A stretch of 64,000 nt of DNA, taken from the NCBI GenBank assembly GCA_015067665.1, contig SVLZ01000001.1, positions 1 to 64,000 on the forward strand, read 5' to 3'. This stretch comes from Oscillospiraceae bacterium. GTDB taxonomy: Bacteria; Bacillota; Clostridia; Oscillospirales; Oscillospiraceae. The position numbers and the translations under genes were made by a program. Numbering within the stretch: the stretch's first letter is position 1; each line of letters starts with the position of its first letter. Below the pieces are notes generated by a model that was not told the DNA's origin, searched no databases, and saw only the letters and a list, made by a program, of their open reading frames with translations. Positions 34,515 to 43,009 of the stretch are shown piece after piece.

Positions 34515-35804
34515 TTAATCCACAAGATTGAAGGCCTTTTTCAGGTCCTCCACCTCTTCATCCGTGATGCGGTCCACAGTGCCTAAGGCGCTGGCATTGA
34601 TCAAAGAATGGGCTGTTGCCTCTAAAACCTCCAAGCGGTCAAAGGCCTGCAGCAGGCTGTTGCCGGTGACGACCACACAGTTGTTTTCCACCATCATAGC
34701 AGGATGGGCAGCATCCAGCTCCTTGGAGATCGCTTCCGAGTCATATATCTCGCCGTATGGCAGCTTCTTAATATCCCGCAGAAGGATATAGCTTTCGGGA
34801 ATGGTTCTGGGATCAAAGCCCGCATCTGTAATCGCAAAGGCCATGGCGTGAAGGGGATGCGCCTGCAAAATCGCGCGGATCTCCGGGTGTGTCTTGTAAA
34901 TGATCTCGTGCAAATGGACGGCGCGGGAGGGAGTCTTGCCCAGCTCCTTCATACCGCTCTTTACCCGCACCAGATCATCCTCCTCCAAATAGGCCCGATC
35001 CTGCCCAAAGGGGGTAATGAGGAAGCTGTCGTCAGCCAGGCGCACGGAATAGGTGCCGTGGGTAGCCGTAAACAAGCCCTGACGGTAGGAGCGCTTAATG
35101 AGGGTGATCATATCCCGACGGGCAGACAGCTCCTCGGAAGTAAAAGTGCGGGGAATAAAGTCGTCGAGCTTAGTGTGGTGATTGGTAACTGCAATACGGT
35201 GCTCCTCTTCGTTCAGGCTCTTGATTTTGCCGATACGTGCGGCCTGAATTTCTAAATCTGCGGCAAAATTCAAGGTTTCGAAGCGCTGGAAGGCAGTAAA
35301 CATATCCTGCGCACCAATGCATACACCGTGGTTTTCCAAAATGGCAATATCGCAACCCTCCGCAAATACCGCACCGATCTTATCGCCAAGATCTTCGCTG
35401 CCGGGCACACCGTAAACAGCAATCTTTGCATCTTGGCAAATACGGCGGATAGAGGGAATAAGGTCCAAGTTAGGGATCCGGCTGGCGATGGAAAATGCCA
35501 CCAATGCAGGAGGATGGGCATGGAGCACAGCCTTCAGATCCGGACGCATCTTATAGACAGATGCGTGGAAGGGGAACTCGGAGGAGGGCTTGTGAGGGCC
35601 AACGATGCTGCCATCGGGCTTTACGCAAATAATGTCGTTTCTCGTAAGGGTGCCCTTATCCACACCGGCAGGTGTGATCCAGATATTCCCCTCATTATCC
35701 ATGATCGACAGGTTGCCACCGGAGGTGGTGGTCAGTCCCTTATCATAGATACGCTGCATAAACATGACCAGTTGGTCAGCGGGGTGAATGTAGTTAATGT
35801 TCAT
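34515..35804 (-). CDS. Tandem class II aldolase/adducin-domain protein
   Basis: 429 residues from ATG 35804 (GAGGAG seven bases upstream; the GTG in the track is less likely). Two class II aldolase domains are fused head to tail (about 1-210 and 220-425). Domain 1 keeps the family metal site: SEFPFHASVYK, VLHAHPP and ENHGVCIG. Domain 2 reads VHLHEIIYK, ILQAHPLH and ENNCVVVTG, so two His metal ligands are replaced by Gln and Asn and it is probably not catalytic. Single-domain relatives (FucA, RhaD) are 210-275 residues. Likely cleaves a ketose 1-phosphate such as L-fuculose-1-phosphate to DHAP and lactaldehyde; inferred from the family and operon. Confidence 0.8.
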   Translation of the reverse strand: MNINYIHPADQLVMFMQRIYDKGLTTTSGGNLSIMDNEGNIWITPAGVDKGTLTRNDIICVKPDGSIVGPHKPSSEFPFHASVYKMRPDLKAVLHAHPPALVAFSIASRIPNLDLIPSIRRICQDAKIAVYGVPGSEDLGDKIGAVFAEGCDIAILENHGVCIGAQDMFTAFQRFETLNFAADLEIQAARIGKIKSLNEEEHRIAVTNHHTKLDDFIPRTFTSEELSARRDMITLIKRSYRQGLFTATHGTYSVRLADDSFLITPFGQDRAYLEEDDLVRVKSGMKELGKTPSRAVHLHEIIYKTHPEIRAILQAHPLHAMAFAITDAGFDPRTIPESYILLRDIKKLPYGEIYDSEAISKELDAAHPAMMVENNCVVVTGNSLLQAFDRLEVLEATAHSLINASALGTVDRITDEEVEDLKKAFNLVD

Positions 35805-35834
35805 ATACACACTCCTCTACTTGATATGGAAAGC

Positions 35835-35863
35835 GGGTTGACGTCCATCGGGGACGTCAACCC
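35835..35863 (-). other. Intercistronic stem-loop
   Basis: Perfect 12-bp stem gggttgacgtcc / ggacgtcaaccc with a 5-base loop between the two aldolase genes. No U-tract follows, so it may be an mRNA processing or stabilising element rather than a terminator. Confidence 0.6.
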
Positions 35864-35877
35864 ATAACCGTTATTAT

Positions 35878-36954
35878 TTATTTCTTACCTGCCAAAGATT
35901 TGCGATACTTTTCGCTTTCCCAGTTGGCAATAAAGTTCTTGGCCGCCTCGCCCATAGTGGACAGAGGATGACCGGCTGCCTTAATGTGACTGATAACAAA
36001 GACAACTGCTGTCAGCGTTTCTGCCAGCACCTGTGCCTTCTTGCCATCCATACGCATCAGCACCTTGCCGGAGTCAGAATAAGCGACACACTGCCCCTCT
36101 TCGACTTCAGCCTTATCCATACCGAATGTGCCGATCAGGAAGACCATTTGGTCGGGGTACAGGGGCTGCTCCAGCAGGAACTGCTCGGTGTATGCGCCGC
36201 CCTTCAGCGCTTCGGTCAAATAAGGTGTATCCGCCTCATAAAGGCCGGGCTCGATCTCACGGATAGAAACCTTGGGGAAGGCATCACCGGTAATGCCGAA
36301 AGCCTTCGCCAGACGCTCGTTGGCATCCGCGTGAAGCTGCAGTACAACATCCGGATCATCGTCGTGAGCGATAATTCCGTGGTTCTGCATAATGATGATG
36401 CTGGGAATCTTGCCGGTTTCTTCCTCTACCCGCTTCATTTCGTTGCGGATGGCAAAGGTCAGGTTTGCACCGGGGTCCACATAAGGAACCATACCCCAGG
36501 AGTAGTCCGCGCCTGCAAATGCAGCGGTGCAGATCTCCTTGCAGTCCACCGCACAAGCTGCCAGGTTTGCATAAACGCTGTGGGTGTGGACAACAAAGGT
36601 CCCCAGAATGGAATGGAAGCCAGCTTCTACAGAGGGACGCAGCTGCTGCAGTCCCTCAATCACCTTAACGGATTCCTTTGCCTTGGTGGAGCCGGCAGTT
36701 TCCACATTTTCGAACTGCTCCGGTTCGCTTGTGAGGTAAAACTCCCGGACTGCCGCACCGTCCAAAACGGCATAAGCGCTGTTGGGGGTAATATCGCTGA
36801 GGCAGAAGCCGGACGCCTTAATGGCCATAAGACCGCCAAAAAGCTTCACAGAAGTGTTGCCGCCACCGCCCTGTACATAGTCAGCTCTCCCGCCGGCAAT
36901 ACCGGAAACGCGGGCAAATTCCTCTAAAAGCTTTGCGTTTTCTTCAAAAAACAT
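35878..36954 (-). CDS. Class II aldolase, probable rhamnulose-1-phosphate aldolase
   Basis: 358 residues from ATG 36954 with GGGAGG upstream; the track start adds eight residues. Class II aldolase features are complete: VQGGGGNTSVKL, ASGFCLSD, SVEAGFHSILG, VVHTHSV (two His metal ligands) and IMQNHGIIAHDDD (third His). The protein is about 100 residues longer than E. coli RhaD, like the aldolase part of RhaE-type proteins, with the extension at the C-terminus (TAVVFVISHIKAAGHPL). It lies 16 bases after rhaA, so cleavage of L-rhamnulose-1-phosphate to DHAP and L-lactaldehyde is the best assignment. Confidence 0.8.
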   Translation of the reverse strand: MFFEENAKLLEEFARVSGIAGGRADYVQGGGGNTSVKLFGGLMAIKASGFCLSDITPNSAYAVLDGAAVREFYLTSEPEQFENVETAGSTKAKESVKVIEGLQQLRPSVEAGFHSILGTFVVHTHSVYANLAACAVDCKEICTAAFAGADYSWGMVPYVDPGANLTFAIRNEMKRVEEETGKIPSIIIMQNHGIIAHDDDPDVVLQLHADANERLAKAFGITGDAFPKVSIREIEPGLYEADTPYLTEALKGGAYTEQFLLEQPLYPDQMVFLIGTFGMDKAEVEEGQCVAYSDSGKVLMRMDGKKAQVLAETLTAVVFVISHIKAAGHPLSTMGEAAKNFIANWESEKYRKSLAGKK

Positions 36955-36970
36955 CGCTTTTTCCTCCCAA

Positions 36971-38221
36971 TTATACACGCTTTGCGAGAACTTCTTCCTC
37001 GTAAGCCTTTACAGTAGCGAACCACTGGCCGTCTTCAGGTGCGCCGCACTGGCGGCAGTACTCGTTCCAGATTTCACCGAAGGGCATGGTCTTGAGCTCT
37101 TCGGAAATAACCATAATTTCCGTCCAGTTACTCTCATTCTGCATAGCAGTCAGGTCGGGGGTGATGAGGGCCATCAGCAGTGCCTTCTGCACATTGCGGA
37201 AGCCAACGGTCCAAGCGGAAATACGGTTGATGGAAGCATCGAAATAGTCAAGCGCCATCTTTACGCTGCCCTCAAGACCACCGCAACGGACGATCTCCTT
37301 GCACAGCTCCTTGGTCTCGTCATCCAGCAGAACAACATGGTCAGAGTCCCAGCGGATAGGACGGGTGATGTGCAGTGCGATCTCCGGGAAGAAAGCAAGC
37401 AAAGCGGGGATCTTGTCGGAAACCACTTCGGTGGGATGGTAGTGACCGTTATCCATCAGGGGGATGCAGCGATCCTTGTTGACGGCGGCATAGCTGAGGG
37501 AGAATTCCGCAGAGCCGACAGTGTAAGCTTCCACGCCGATGCCGAAGACCTTGCTCTCAACACAGGGCTTGACCTTGTTAAAGTCAAAGGGCTCAGAGAG
37601 GATCTCGTCGATGGCTTCCTTATAGCGAACACGGGGACCCATACGGTCAGCAGGAATGTCCTTAAAGCCGTCACCGGTCCAAATGTTCATAATACAGGGC
37701 TGGCCCAGCTCCTCTGCCAGATAAGTAGAAATGCGGATACAAGCCTTGCCGTGGTCGATCCAGAACTTGCGGATCTCAGGATCGGGGTGAGAAAGGGTCA
37801 GGCCGTTTGCCTTGGGGTGAGAGAAGAAGGTGGGGTTAAAGTCACAGCCGAGGCCACGCTCCTTGCAGAAATCCACCCACTTTTTGAAGTGCTTGGGCTC
37901 TAACTTATCACGGTCTGCCCAGTCGCCGTCCTCAAAGATGGCATAGGAGGCGTGGAGATTCATCTTCTTAGTGCCGGGGCAGAGCTTCAACACCACATCC
38001 AGGTCTGCCATCAGCTCCTCGGGTGTTCTTGCACGGCCGGGATAGTTGCCGGTAGTCTGAATGCCGCCGGTGAGCGGCTTGCTCGGGTCGGTATCAAAAC
38101 CGCGGACATCGTCACCCTGCCAGCAGTGCAGTGCTACGGGAACATTTCTAAGCTTGGCGATGGCAGCATCGGTGTCAACACCCAATGCGGCATATTTGGC
38201 TTTTGCTTCTACGTAACTCAT
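36971..38221 (-). CDS. rhaA: L-rhamnose isomerase
   Basis: 416 residues, the usual length. Converts L-rhamnose to L-rhamnulose in the cytosol. Recognised by VALHCWQGDDVRGFD, GGIQTTGNYPGRA, CDFNPTFFSHP, IPLMDNGHYHPTE and ITRPIRWDSDHVV, which carry the metal-binding Glu, Asp and His residues. It starts 2 bases after the rhaB stop, so translation is coupled. First catabolic step for rhamnose freed by outer enzymes. Confidence 0.96.
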   Translation of the reverse strand: MSYVEAKAKYAALGVDTDAAIAKLRNVPVALHCWQGDDVRGFDTDPSKPLTGGIQTTGNYPGRARTPEELMADLDVVLKLCPGTKKMNLHASYAIFEDGDWADRDKLEPKHFKKWVDFCKERGLGCDFNPTFFSHPKANGLTLSHPDPEIRKFWIDHGKACIRISTYLAEELGQPCIMNIWTGDGFKDIPADRMGPRVRYKEAIDEILSEPFDFNKVKPCVESKVFGIGVEAYTVGSAEFSLSYAAVNKDRCIPLMDNGHYHPTEVVSDKIPALLAFFPEIALHITRPIRWDSDHVVLLDDETKELCKEIVRCGGLEGSVKMALDYFDASINRISAWTVGFRNVQKALLMALITPDLTAMQNESNWTEIMVISEELKTMPFGEIWNEYCRQCGAPEDGQWFATVKAYEEEVLAKRV

Positions 38222-38223
38222 AA

Positions 38224-39495
38224 TTATTTGACCTCCATTTGAATTTTCAAATTGCCCAGGGCAGTAGCCTCGATGGGCAATGCAACGACTTGTTTACCGG
38301 TGGCAGCTTCAGTCAGTGCATTCAGGAAACCGTTCTTTGCGCCGCCGCCTACGATGTACAGCTTTTCATATTTCTCGCCGGTGTTTGCTTCCAGCTCTTC
38401 AATAGCCTGCTTATAGCTGATCGCCAAGGAGCGGTATGCACAGCGGAAATAATCACCGATCGCTGCAAGGGCATTCCCCGTAGCCGCATCAAATGCCGCC
38501 TTCATACTCTTGGGTGCCAGGAAGTCCTGTGCATTGGCATCGATCAGTGCCTCACATTTGCTTTCTTCCGCCATCTTCACGATCTCCGGGAATTTTACGT
38601 CGGGGCACAGCTCTCTTTGCAGCTCATTTACCAGCCACATGCCCATAATGTTCTTTTGGTAGCGGTTATAACCCACACCGCCCTCATTGGAGTAGTTGGC
38701 CTTTTCGCTGCCGGCATTGGTAATGGGCTTAGGTGTCTTTACACCCAGGAGGCTCCACGTACCGGAGGAAATATAGGGATGATTTCCTTCCATAGGAATG
38801 CCTTCTACCGCAGAGCCGGTGTCGTGGGTTGCGCAAAGCACCACTTTAATGCCTGCATACTCACCGAGAACGGTACCGGGCTGGCTCAGCTTCGGGAACA
38901 GCTGTTTCGGGTAGCCCAAGGCCTCTACGATCTCCATATCAAATTCGCCGGTCTGGGCATTGATCATGCCCATCGTGGTGGCATTGGTGTACTCTCTTGC
39001 CTTCACACCGCACAGCTTCCACAGCAAATATTCCGGCATCATCAGCATATCGGTCACGCCTTCCAGACGGCCGTTTATCTTGTCATCGTAGAGCTGATAG
39101 ACAGTGGTAAAGGGCTGGAACTGACAGCCGGTATGGGCATAGAGTTTGGAAAAAGGTACAATTTCGTGTACCTGCGGAATCACCGCTTCTGTCCGGTTGT
39201 CCCGATAGGCATAAACGGGCATAACCTCTTCCTCACCCCGGAGCAAAACATAGTCCACGCCCCAAGTGTCGATAGACAAGCTCTCGATCTGCGGAAACTC
39301 CGCCTTTGCCTTGTCGATTCCTTCTTTTACGTACCGGGTAAGCCCCTGAATATCCCAAACAAGATGGCCGTCCTGCTCATGGACACCGTTGGGGAAGCGA
39401 AAAACTTCTTTTGTTTCGATGGCGCCATTTTCCATCCAACCCACAATGTGCCGACCGGAGGATGCGCCAATGTCAATTGCTAAATAATAGTGCAT
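38224..39495 (-). CDS. rhaB: Rhamnulokinase
   Basis: 423 residues from ATG 39495 (AAAGGAGG upstream); the track ORF adds 25 residues of leader. FGGY-kinase features: LAIDIGASSGRHIVG near the start, SIDTWGVDYVLL, ATHDTGSAVEGIP, SSGTWSLLGV, and LYIVGGGAKNGFLN near the C-terminus for ATP binding. The gene order rhaB-rhaA-aldolase under an adjacent AraC regulator fixes it as rhamnulokinase, which makes L-rhamnulose-1-phosphate. The promoter has a good -10 but a poor -35, consistent with activation. Confidence 0.93.
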   Translation of the reverse strand: MHYYLAIDIGASSGRHIVGWMENGAIETKEVFRFPNGVHEQDGHLVWDIQGLTRYVKEGIDKAKAEFPQIESLSIDTWGVDYVLLRGEEEVMPVYAYRDNRTEAVIPQVHEIVPFSKLYAHTGCQFQPFTTVYQLYDDKINGRLEGVTDMLMMPEYLLWKLCGVKAREYTNATTMGMINAQTGEFDMEIVEALGYPKQLFPKLSQPGTVLGEYAGIKVVLCATHDTGSAVEGIPMEGNHPYISSGTWSLLGVKTPKPITNAGSEKANYSNEGGVGYNRYQKNIMGMWLVNELQRELCPDVKFPEIVKMAEESKCEALIDANAQDFLAPKSMKAAFDAATGNALAAIGDYFRCAYRSLAISYKQAIEELEANTGEKYEKLYIVGGGAKNGFLNALTEAATGKQVVALPIEATALGNLKIQMEVK

Positions 39496-39513
39496 AAAAA
39501 GGCCTCCTTTCTC

Positions 39514-39590
39514 ATTATACAGCCATATTACTATGCCTGAAGCAAAAAAAGGAGGTCTTGTATTTTGCAAAAAAGTGTCCTCTCTTGCAA
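39514..39590 (-). promoter_or_regulatory. Activator-type promoter of rhaB with two TTGCAA sites
   Basis: Minus strand -10 TATAAT at 39514-39519 with no good -35. Upstream, TTGCAA occurs at 39565-39570 and 39585-39590, 20 bases apart (two helical turns), a spacing common for AraC-family direct sites. Probably bound by the regulator encoded just upstream. Confidence 0.6.
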
Positions 39591-39593
39591 GTT

Positions 39594-40544
39594 TTAACTA
39601 TCCCGGTAATGCTTGGGCGATTTGCCGTAGGCATCGGCAAAGATCCGGTGGAAATAGCTGATATTCTCATAGCCCACCGCAACGGCAATGTCGGCTACAT
39701 TTCTGTCTGTGTTACGCAGCAAAAATGCTGCCTGCGCCAAACGCTTTTCCTGCACGAGCTGGGTGTAGGTTTTTCCCGTTTTGCGCTTGATTTCTCTTGA
39801 AAGCCAAGAAGCGTCATAGTGAAGCTGCTTCGCAAGATCGGCAAAGCTGCCGCTGACGTAGTTTTCCTCCACATATCGCAGCACCTGCCACGCAATGGTA
39901 TCCTCCGGATCGGCGGTGGTCAGATCCTCTGTATGGGTCAGCAGCTGCATAAAGACCAAGGTCATCGTCATTTGGCTCATTTTCCGCTTATTCGGTGTCT
40001 CCTGAATAAGGATCCAAAGCAGGTTTTCCAGTAGGTTTTGGATAGGCTTATCACCGGAAACGTTAAAATGGAGATAACCTGCATCGGAGCTTTTTCCGCA
40101 AAGGCAGTCAATAAGAAACTTTCGCAGAGGGGTGGGTTCTTCGCCGATCATAGATAGGGGCGTGGAGAAAAATTCCGGCAAAACGATAAAATTAACCGCC
40201 AAATCCTTCTCCCCTGCCTGACACACCTCGTGCGTGGCGCTTTGACTGAGAAAAAGCAGATCTCCCTGCGCCAGTCGGATTTTCTTGCCGTTTACAATGT
40301 GCGTGGTCTCTCCGCTGAACATATACACTACTTCCACATAGTTATGGGTATGCTCCGGAAAATGGATAAAACGGGTGTGAGGGCGAATCGTGATCAGCTT
40401 GCCGGCAGACAGCAGCTTGCGGCTGTTGACGGTGCTGTCCTGCTCCTGCATATAGAGATTACGGTCAATATCTCTGCGTCCGTCTAAAATCTCCTGCTCC
40501 TCTGCCGTAACGACACAGAGCTTTTCAAATAATATAGGGTCCAT
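39594..40544 (-). CDS. AraC-family regulator of the rhamnose operon
   Basis: 316 residues from ATG 40544 (GGGAGGG upstream). Cupin domain: FIHFPEHTHNYVEVVYMFSG, IRLAQGDLLFLSQSATHEV. C-terminal AraC HTH pair: SFADLAKQLHYDASWLSREIKRKTGKT and VADIAVAVGYENISYFHRIFADAYGKSP. It is upstream of rhaB in the same direction, so a RhaS-like rhamnose-responsive activator is likely. The gene has its own strong promoter (TTGACG, 16, TATAAT at 40572-40599). Confidence 0.9.
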   Translation of the reverse strand: MDPILFEKLCVVTAEEQEILDGRRDIDRNLYMQEQDSTVNSRKLLSAGKLITIRPHTRFIHFPEHTHNYVEVVYMFSGETTHIVNGKKIRLAQGDLLFLSQSATHEVCQAGEKDLAVNFIVLPEFFSTPLSMIGEEPTPLRKFLIDCLCGKSSDAGYLHFNVSGDKPIQNLLENLLWILIQETPNKRKMSQMTMTLVFMQLLTHTEDLTTADPEDTIAWQVLRYVEENYVSGSFADLAKQLHYDASWLSREIKRKTGKTYTQLVQEKRLAQAAFLLRNTDRNVADIAVAVGYENISYFHRIFADAYGKSPKHYRDS

Positions 40545-40571
40545 AAATCGCCCTCCCGGTGCTTTTCTTTC

Positions 40572-40599
40572 ATTATAGCACATTATCCCGATTCGTCAA
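40572..40599 (-). promoter_or_regulatory. Sigma-A promoter of the AraC-family rhamnose regulator
   Basis: Minus strand TTGACG (40594-40599), 16 bases, TATAAT (40572-40577), 28 bases before the ATG. Confidence 0.75.
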
Positions 40600-40676
40600 A
40601 TATCCCTTTGCCTTGCGCGTCATACCTCCGGTCACTAAAACGGTATTGCCATTGTAGGCGCGCGCCACCTGATTGG

Positions 40677-40706
40677 AAAAGGACAAGTCCGAAGACTTGT
40701 CCTTTT
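40677..40706 (-). terminator. Terminator of the Wzz/BY-kinase operon
   Basis: Perfect 13-bp stem aaaaggacaagtc / gacttgtcctttt; on the minus strand the loop is the stable TTCG tetraloop and the stem ends in a T-run. It lies just after the kinase stop. Confidence 0.9.
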
Positions 40707-40713
40707 GTAATGC

Positions 40714-41439
40714 TTATTTTCCATACTGGCCGTATTTGCCGTATTTTCCGTAATGGCCGTAGTAGCTGTAGTCCTTTGTGGAAGCATCCTCCAAATTATA
40801 CTGGTTAATGACCGTACCCACAATCTTTGCATTCACAGTCTGCAGCTTATGAACAGCGCCCTGCACGATATTCTTCTTTGCAAACCCTTGGCGAATTACA
40901 AACACCACACCGTCACATAGAGAAGCCAGCGCAGCCGCATCGGTCACAAGGCCTACCGGCGGCGTATCCACAATGACGAAATCATATGTCTCCAGTGCCT
41001 GATCCATAAGGTCTACCATAGCCTGCGAGCTGACCAGCTCTGCAGGGTTGGGCGGTGTCACACCGCCAATCAGCACATCAAAGCCATGCACCGTTTCTAC
41101 GACACTTTCTGCAAGCTCTGCCATACCGGCAAGAACAGTAACTACGTTCTTCTCAGGATTTTTCCTAATATTCAGGTACATATTAACAGAAGGTTTCCGC
41201 AAGTCTGCATCGATCAGCAGCACACGCTTGCCAACCTGCGCCAGGGAGATGGCAAAGTTGATGGCAACGCTGCTCTTGCCTTCTTCCGGCACCGAGCTGG
41301 TAACCAGCAGCTTCCGGTTTTCACCGTTTTCCGCCATATGGGTAAAGTTGGTCCGCAGCGCCTTATAGGCCTCTGCATATTCAAAAGGTACCTTTCCACT
41401 GATCAGTGGGACAGTGGGCATTTCAGGCATTTTTCTCAT
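40714..41439 (-). CDS. BY-kinase (CpsD/CapB-like tyrosine kinase)
   Basis: 241 residues. Bacterial tyrosine kinase of the cytosolic Firmicutes type: Walker A SVPEEGKSSVAINFA near residue 50, Walker A' VLLIDADLRKP, Walker B FVIVDTPPVG, and a C-terminal tyrosine cluster YSYYGHYGKYGKYGQYG that is autophosphorylated in this family. It overlaps the Wzz-like gene by 4 bases (ATGA); the membrane partner activates the kinase. The pair controls polysaccharide chain length or export, but no glycosyltransferase genes lie nearby. Confidence 0.92.
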   Translation of the reverse strand: MRKMPEMPTVPLISGKVPFEYAEAYKALRTNFTHMAENGENRKLLVTSSVPEEGKSSVAINFAISLAQVGKRVLLIDADLRKPSVNMYLNIRKNPEKNVVTVLAGMAELAESVVETVHGFDVLIGGVTPPNPAELVSSQAMVDLMDQALETYDFVIVDTPPVGLVTDAAALASLCDGVVFVIRQGFAKKNIVQGAVHKLQTVNAKIVGTVINQYNLEDASTKDYSYYGHYGKYGKYGQYGK

Positions 41440-42155
41440 TCCAGCTCACCTCTCGCCTTCTCACGTTTCTTGCTGCAGCTATCCACTGCAGGGATCACGC
41501 CCAGCACCGGCAGGTCCAGTGTCTGACGGATGTCGTACTCAGTTTGGAACGTATTGTCCAACAGATGCAACGCTGCAAAAAGACCGCAAGAGAGCATAAA
41601 GCCCAGTGCCGCATAGATAACGACAGTACTTGTAATGCTGAGGGAAATGGGCTGATTGGAAGCGTGAACGTCCTCGACGGTTTTCACAGAGCCTGCCTCG
41701 ATGGTCTCAACAATGACCGGAGGTGCCACCTCCAGGATCTTGGCGGTAATCGCCTTTGCCGTTTCCACATCGCCGTAGCGCACAGTGATCTCCATAACCA
41801 TGGTATCATTGACAGATTCCACGGAAATTCTGGACGCTAAGCTATCACTGCTATCCGGCAGATTGAGCGCCTGAATGATAGGCATCAATACTGTACGGCT
41901 GCCGATAATGGCGGTACAGGTATCCACAAGCTTCATAGAAGCTGCCAACTGGTCCGTAGTAACATCCGGGCGTTCTGTATTAGAATTGACGATCAGCTTA
42001 GCCTTTGCCTCGTATTGGGGCTTTGTTGTCAGCACACTGACAGCCACGCCAATAACCGCCACAAAGACGGTGATGAGCACAATGTACCGTGTCTTTTTTA
42101 GCAGTGCACGGAGCAGCAGGCCAATGTCCAATTCCCGTTCCATCATTTCTTTCAT
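41436..42155 (-). CDS. Wzz/CpsC-like polysaccharide chain-length regulator
   Basis: 239 residues from ATG 42155 (AAGGAG upstream); the track ORF is 20 residues too long. Two membrane helices flank an extracellular domain: TRYIVLITVFVAVIGVAVSVL near residue 25 and STVVIYAALGFMLSCGLFAAL near residue 180. QYEAKAKLIVN and YDIRQTLDLPVLGVIPAV are typical of the Wzz family. Acts as the membrane activator of the BY-kinase. Promoter TTGACT-16-TATAAT lies at 42207-42234. Confidence 0.88.
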   Translation of the reverse strand: MKEMMERELDIGLLLRALLKKTRYIVLITVFVAVIGVAVSVLTTKPQYEAKAKLIVNSNTERPDVTTDQLAASMKLVDTCTAIIGSRTVLMPIIQALNLPDSSDSLASRISVESVNDTMVMEITVRYGDVETAKAITAKILEVAPPVIVETIEAGSVKTVEDVHASNQPISLSITSTVVIYAALGFMLSCGLFAALHLLDNTFQTEYDIRQTLDLPVLGVIPAVDSCSKKREKARGELE

Positions 42156-42206
42156 AGGGAATACTCCTTTTTTTATACTACAATGCATACTATCGCATTT
42201 TTCTTT

Positions 42207-42234
42207 ATTATACACTATTCGGAGGAAAAGTCAA
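42207..42234 (-). promoter_or_regulatory. Sigma-A promoter of the Wzz/BY-kinase operon
   Basis: Minus strand TTGACT (42229-42234), 16 bases, TATAAT (42207-42212), about 10 bases past the end of the DUF1492-like gene. The two-gene operon is therefore separate from the phage-like trio. Confidence 0.8.
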
Positions 42235-42243
42235 TAAAAGTCG

Positions 42244-42681
42244 TCAGCTTTCTTCACTTCCATATAGTGCAATGGTAAACTGCCGCAGCGCCTTATCCCG
42301 TTTGCGGTAAACGGTAGAGGTTTCCGCACCCAATTCCGTACAAAGCCGCTCCACGCTCCCCTTCTCCGGATGAATGTAAAACCGCTGCAACACCAGTCTT
42401 TCCTCCCGATTCAGTCCGCTCAGGGCCCGCTCCATACACTCCAGCCAGCGCTCCGTCTGCTGCAGGCGCCACATCAGCTCCTGCCGGCTCATCATATTGT
42501 CAAGAAGCCGCTCCTCCTGCCGGTTTCCGCCGGACAGCACCGCGCAGTCTTCTGCCCGTCCGCTGCGAATAGCCACCGACAGCTCCTCCAGTCTACGAAT
42601 TTCCAACGGAATATTCTTTGCAGCCAAAAGCATATTTTCGTATTTTCGCAGTCTCTCCATTGCCTCATTTTTCCAGTTCAT
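42244..42681 (-). CDS. Phage-type sigma-70 region-4-like regulator (DUF1492/RinA-like)
   Basis: 145 residues. A helical N-terminus (LRKYENMLLAAKNIPLEIRRLEELS) is followed by a sigma region-4-type HTH: LSGLNREERLVLQRFYIHPEKGSVERLCTELGAETSTVYRKRDKALRQF. This architecture is common in phage late-gene activators and in the DUF1492 family of Clostridia and streptococcal prophages. It is the last gene of a three-gene overlapping set; start overlaps the preceding gene by 17 bases. No capsid or packaging genes are near, so it is either a prophage relic or a domesticated regulator. Confidence 0.75.
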   Translation of the reverse strand: MNWKNEAMERLRKYENMLLAAKNIPLEIRRLEELSVAIRSGRAEDCAVLSGGNRQEERLLDNMMSRQELMWRLQQTERWLECMERALSGLNREERLVLQRFYIHPEKGSVERLCTELGAETSTVYRKRDKALRQFTIALYGSEES

Positions 42682-43009
42682 ACATATTCTCCTTTCGTAC
42701 GCACTCCCAATTTTTCTTTGCCCGGCAAGGGGTCACACATAGATCCCGTGGACTATGGCACCCATCGCAGGGATCCTTTTGACAGTAAGCCCGCAGCTGA
42801 TCCGGATGGAGGTAATAATGTCCACCCACCGATATACCCATAGGCTTCGCATCTGCACTGTCCATCTGCGCCCGGGGATAGGCGCGAATACGCCCCCAGC
42901 TTTCCGAAAACCACGCTTGCCATAGGGCACATTGCGCATTATTACAATTCCTCGCATCCCGCACCCGCGTGCAGCCGCGGCACGGCTTCGGCATCTCCTT
43001 CCTTTTCAT
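42665..43009 (-). CDS. Small cysteine-rich (zinc-finger-like) phage-type protein
   Basis: 114 residues from ATG 43009, with AGGTGG seven bases upstream. Cys pairs are spread along the chain: CRGCTRV, CNNAQC, YCQKDPCDGCH, CVTPC and WEC, suggesting one or more metal sites. I do not recognise the family. It overlaps the upstream small gene by 68 bases and the DUF1492-like gene by 17 bases, dense packing typical of phage early regions. Confidence 0.65.
   Translation of the reverse strand: MKRKEMPKPCRGCTRVRDARNCNNAQCALWQAWFSESWGRIRAYPRAQMDSADAKPMGISVGGHYYLHPDQLRAYCQKDPCDGCHSPRDLCVTPCRAKKNWECVRKENMYELEK

Noticed and set aside
38239-39483. 414-residue plus-strand ORF
   Set aside because: Antisense to rhaB.
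40635-40832. 65-residue minus-strand ORF
   Set aside because: Overlaps the end of the BY-kinase gene and its terminator; no ribosome site.
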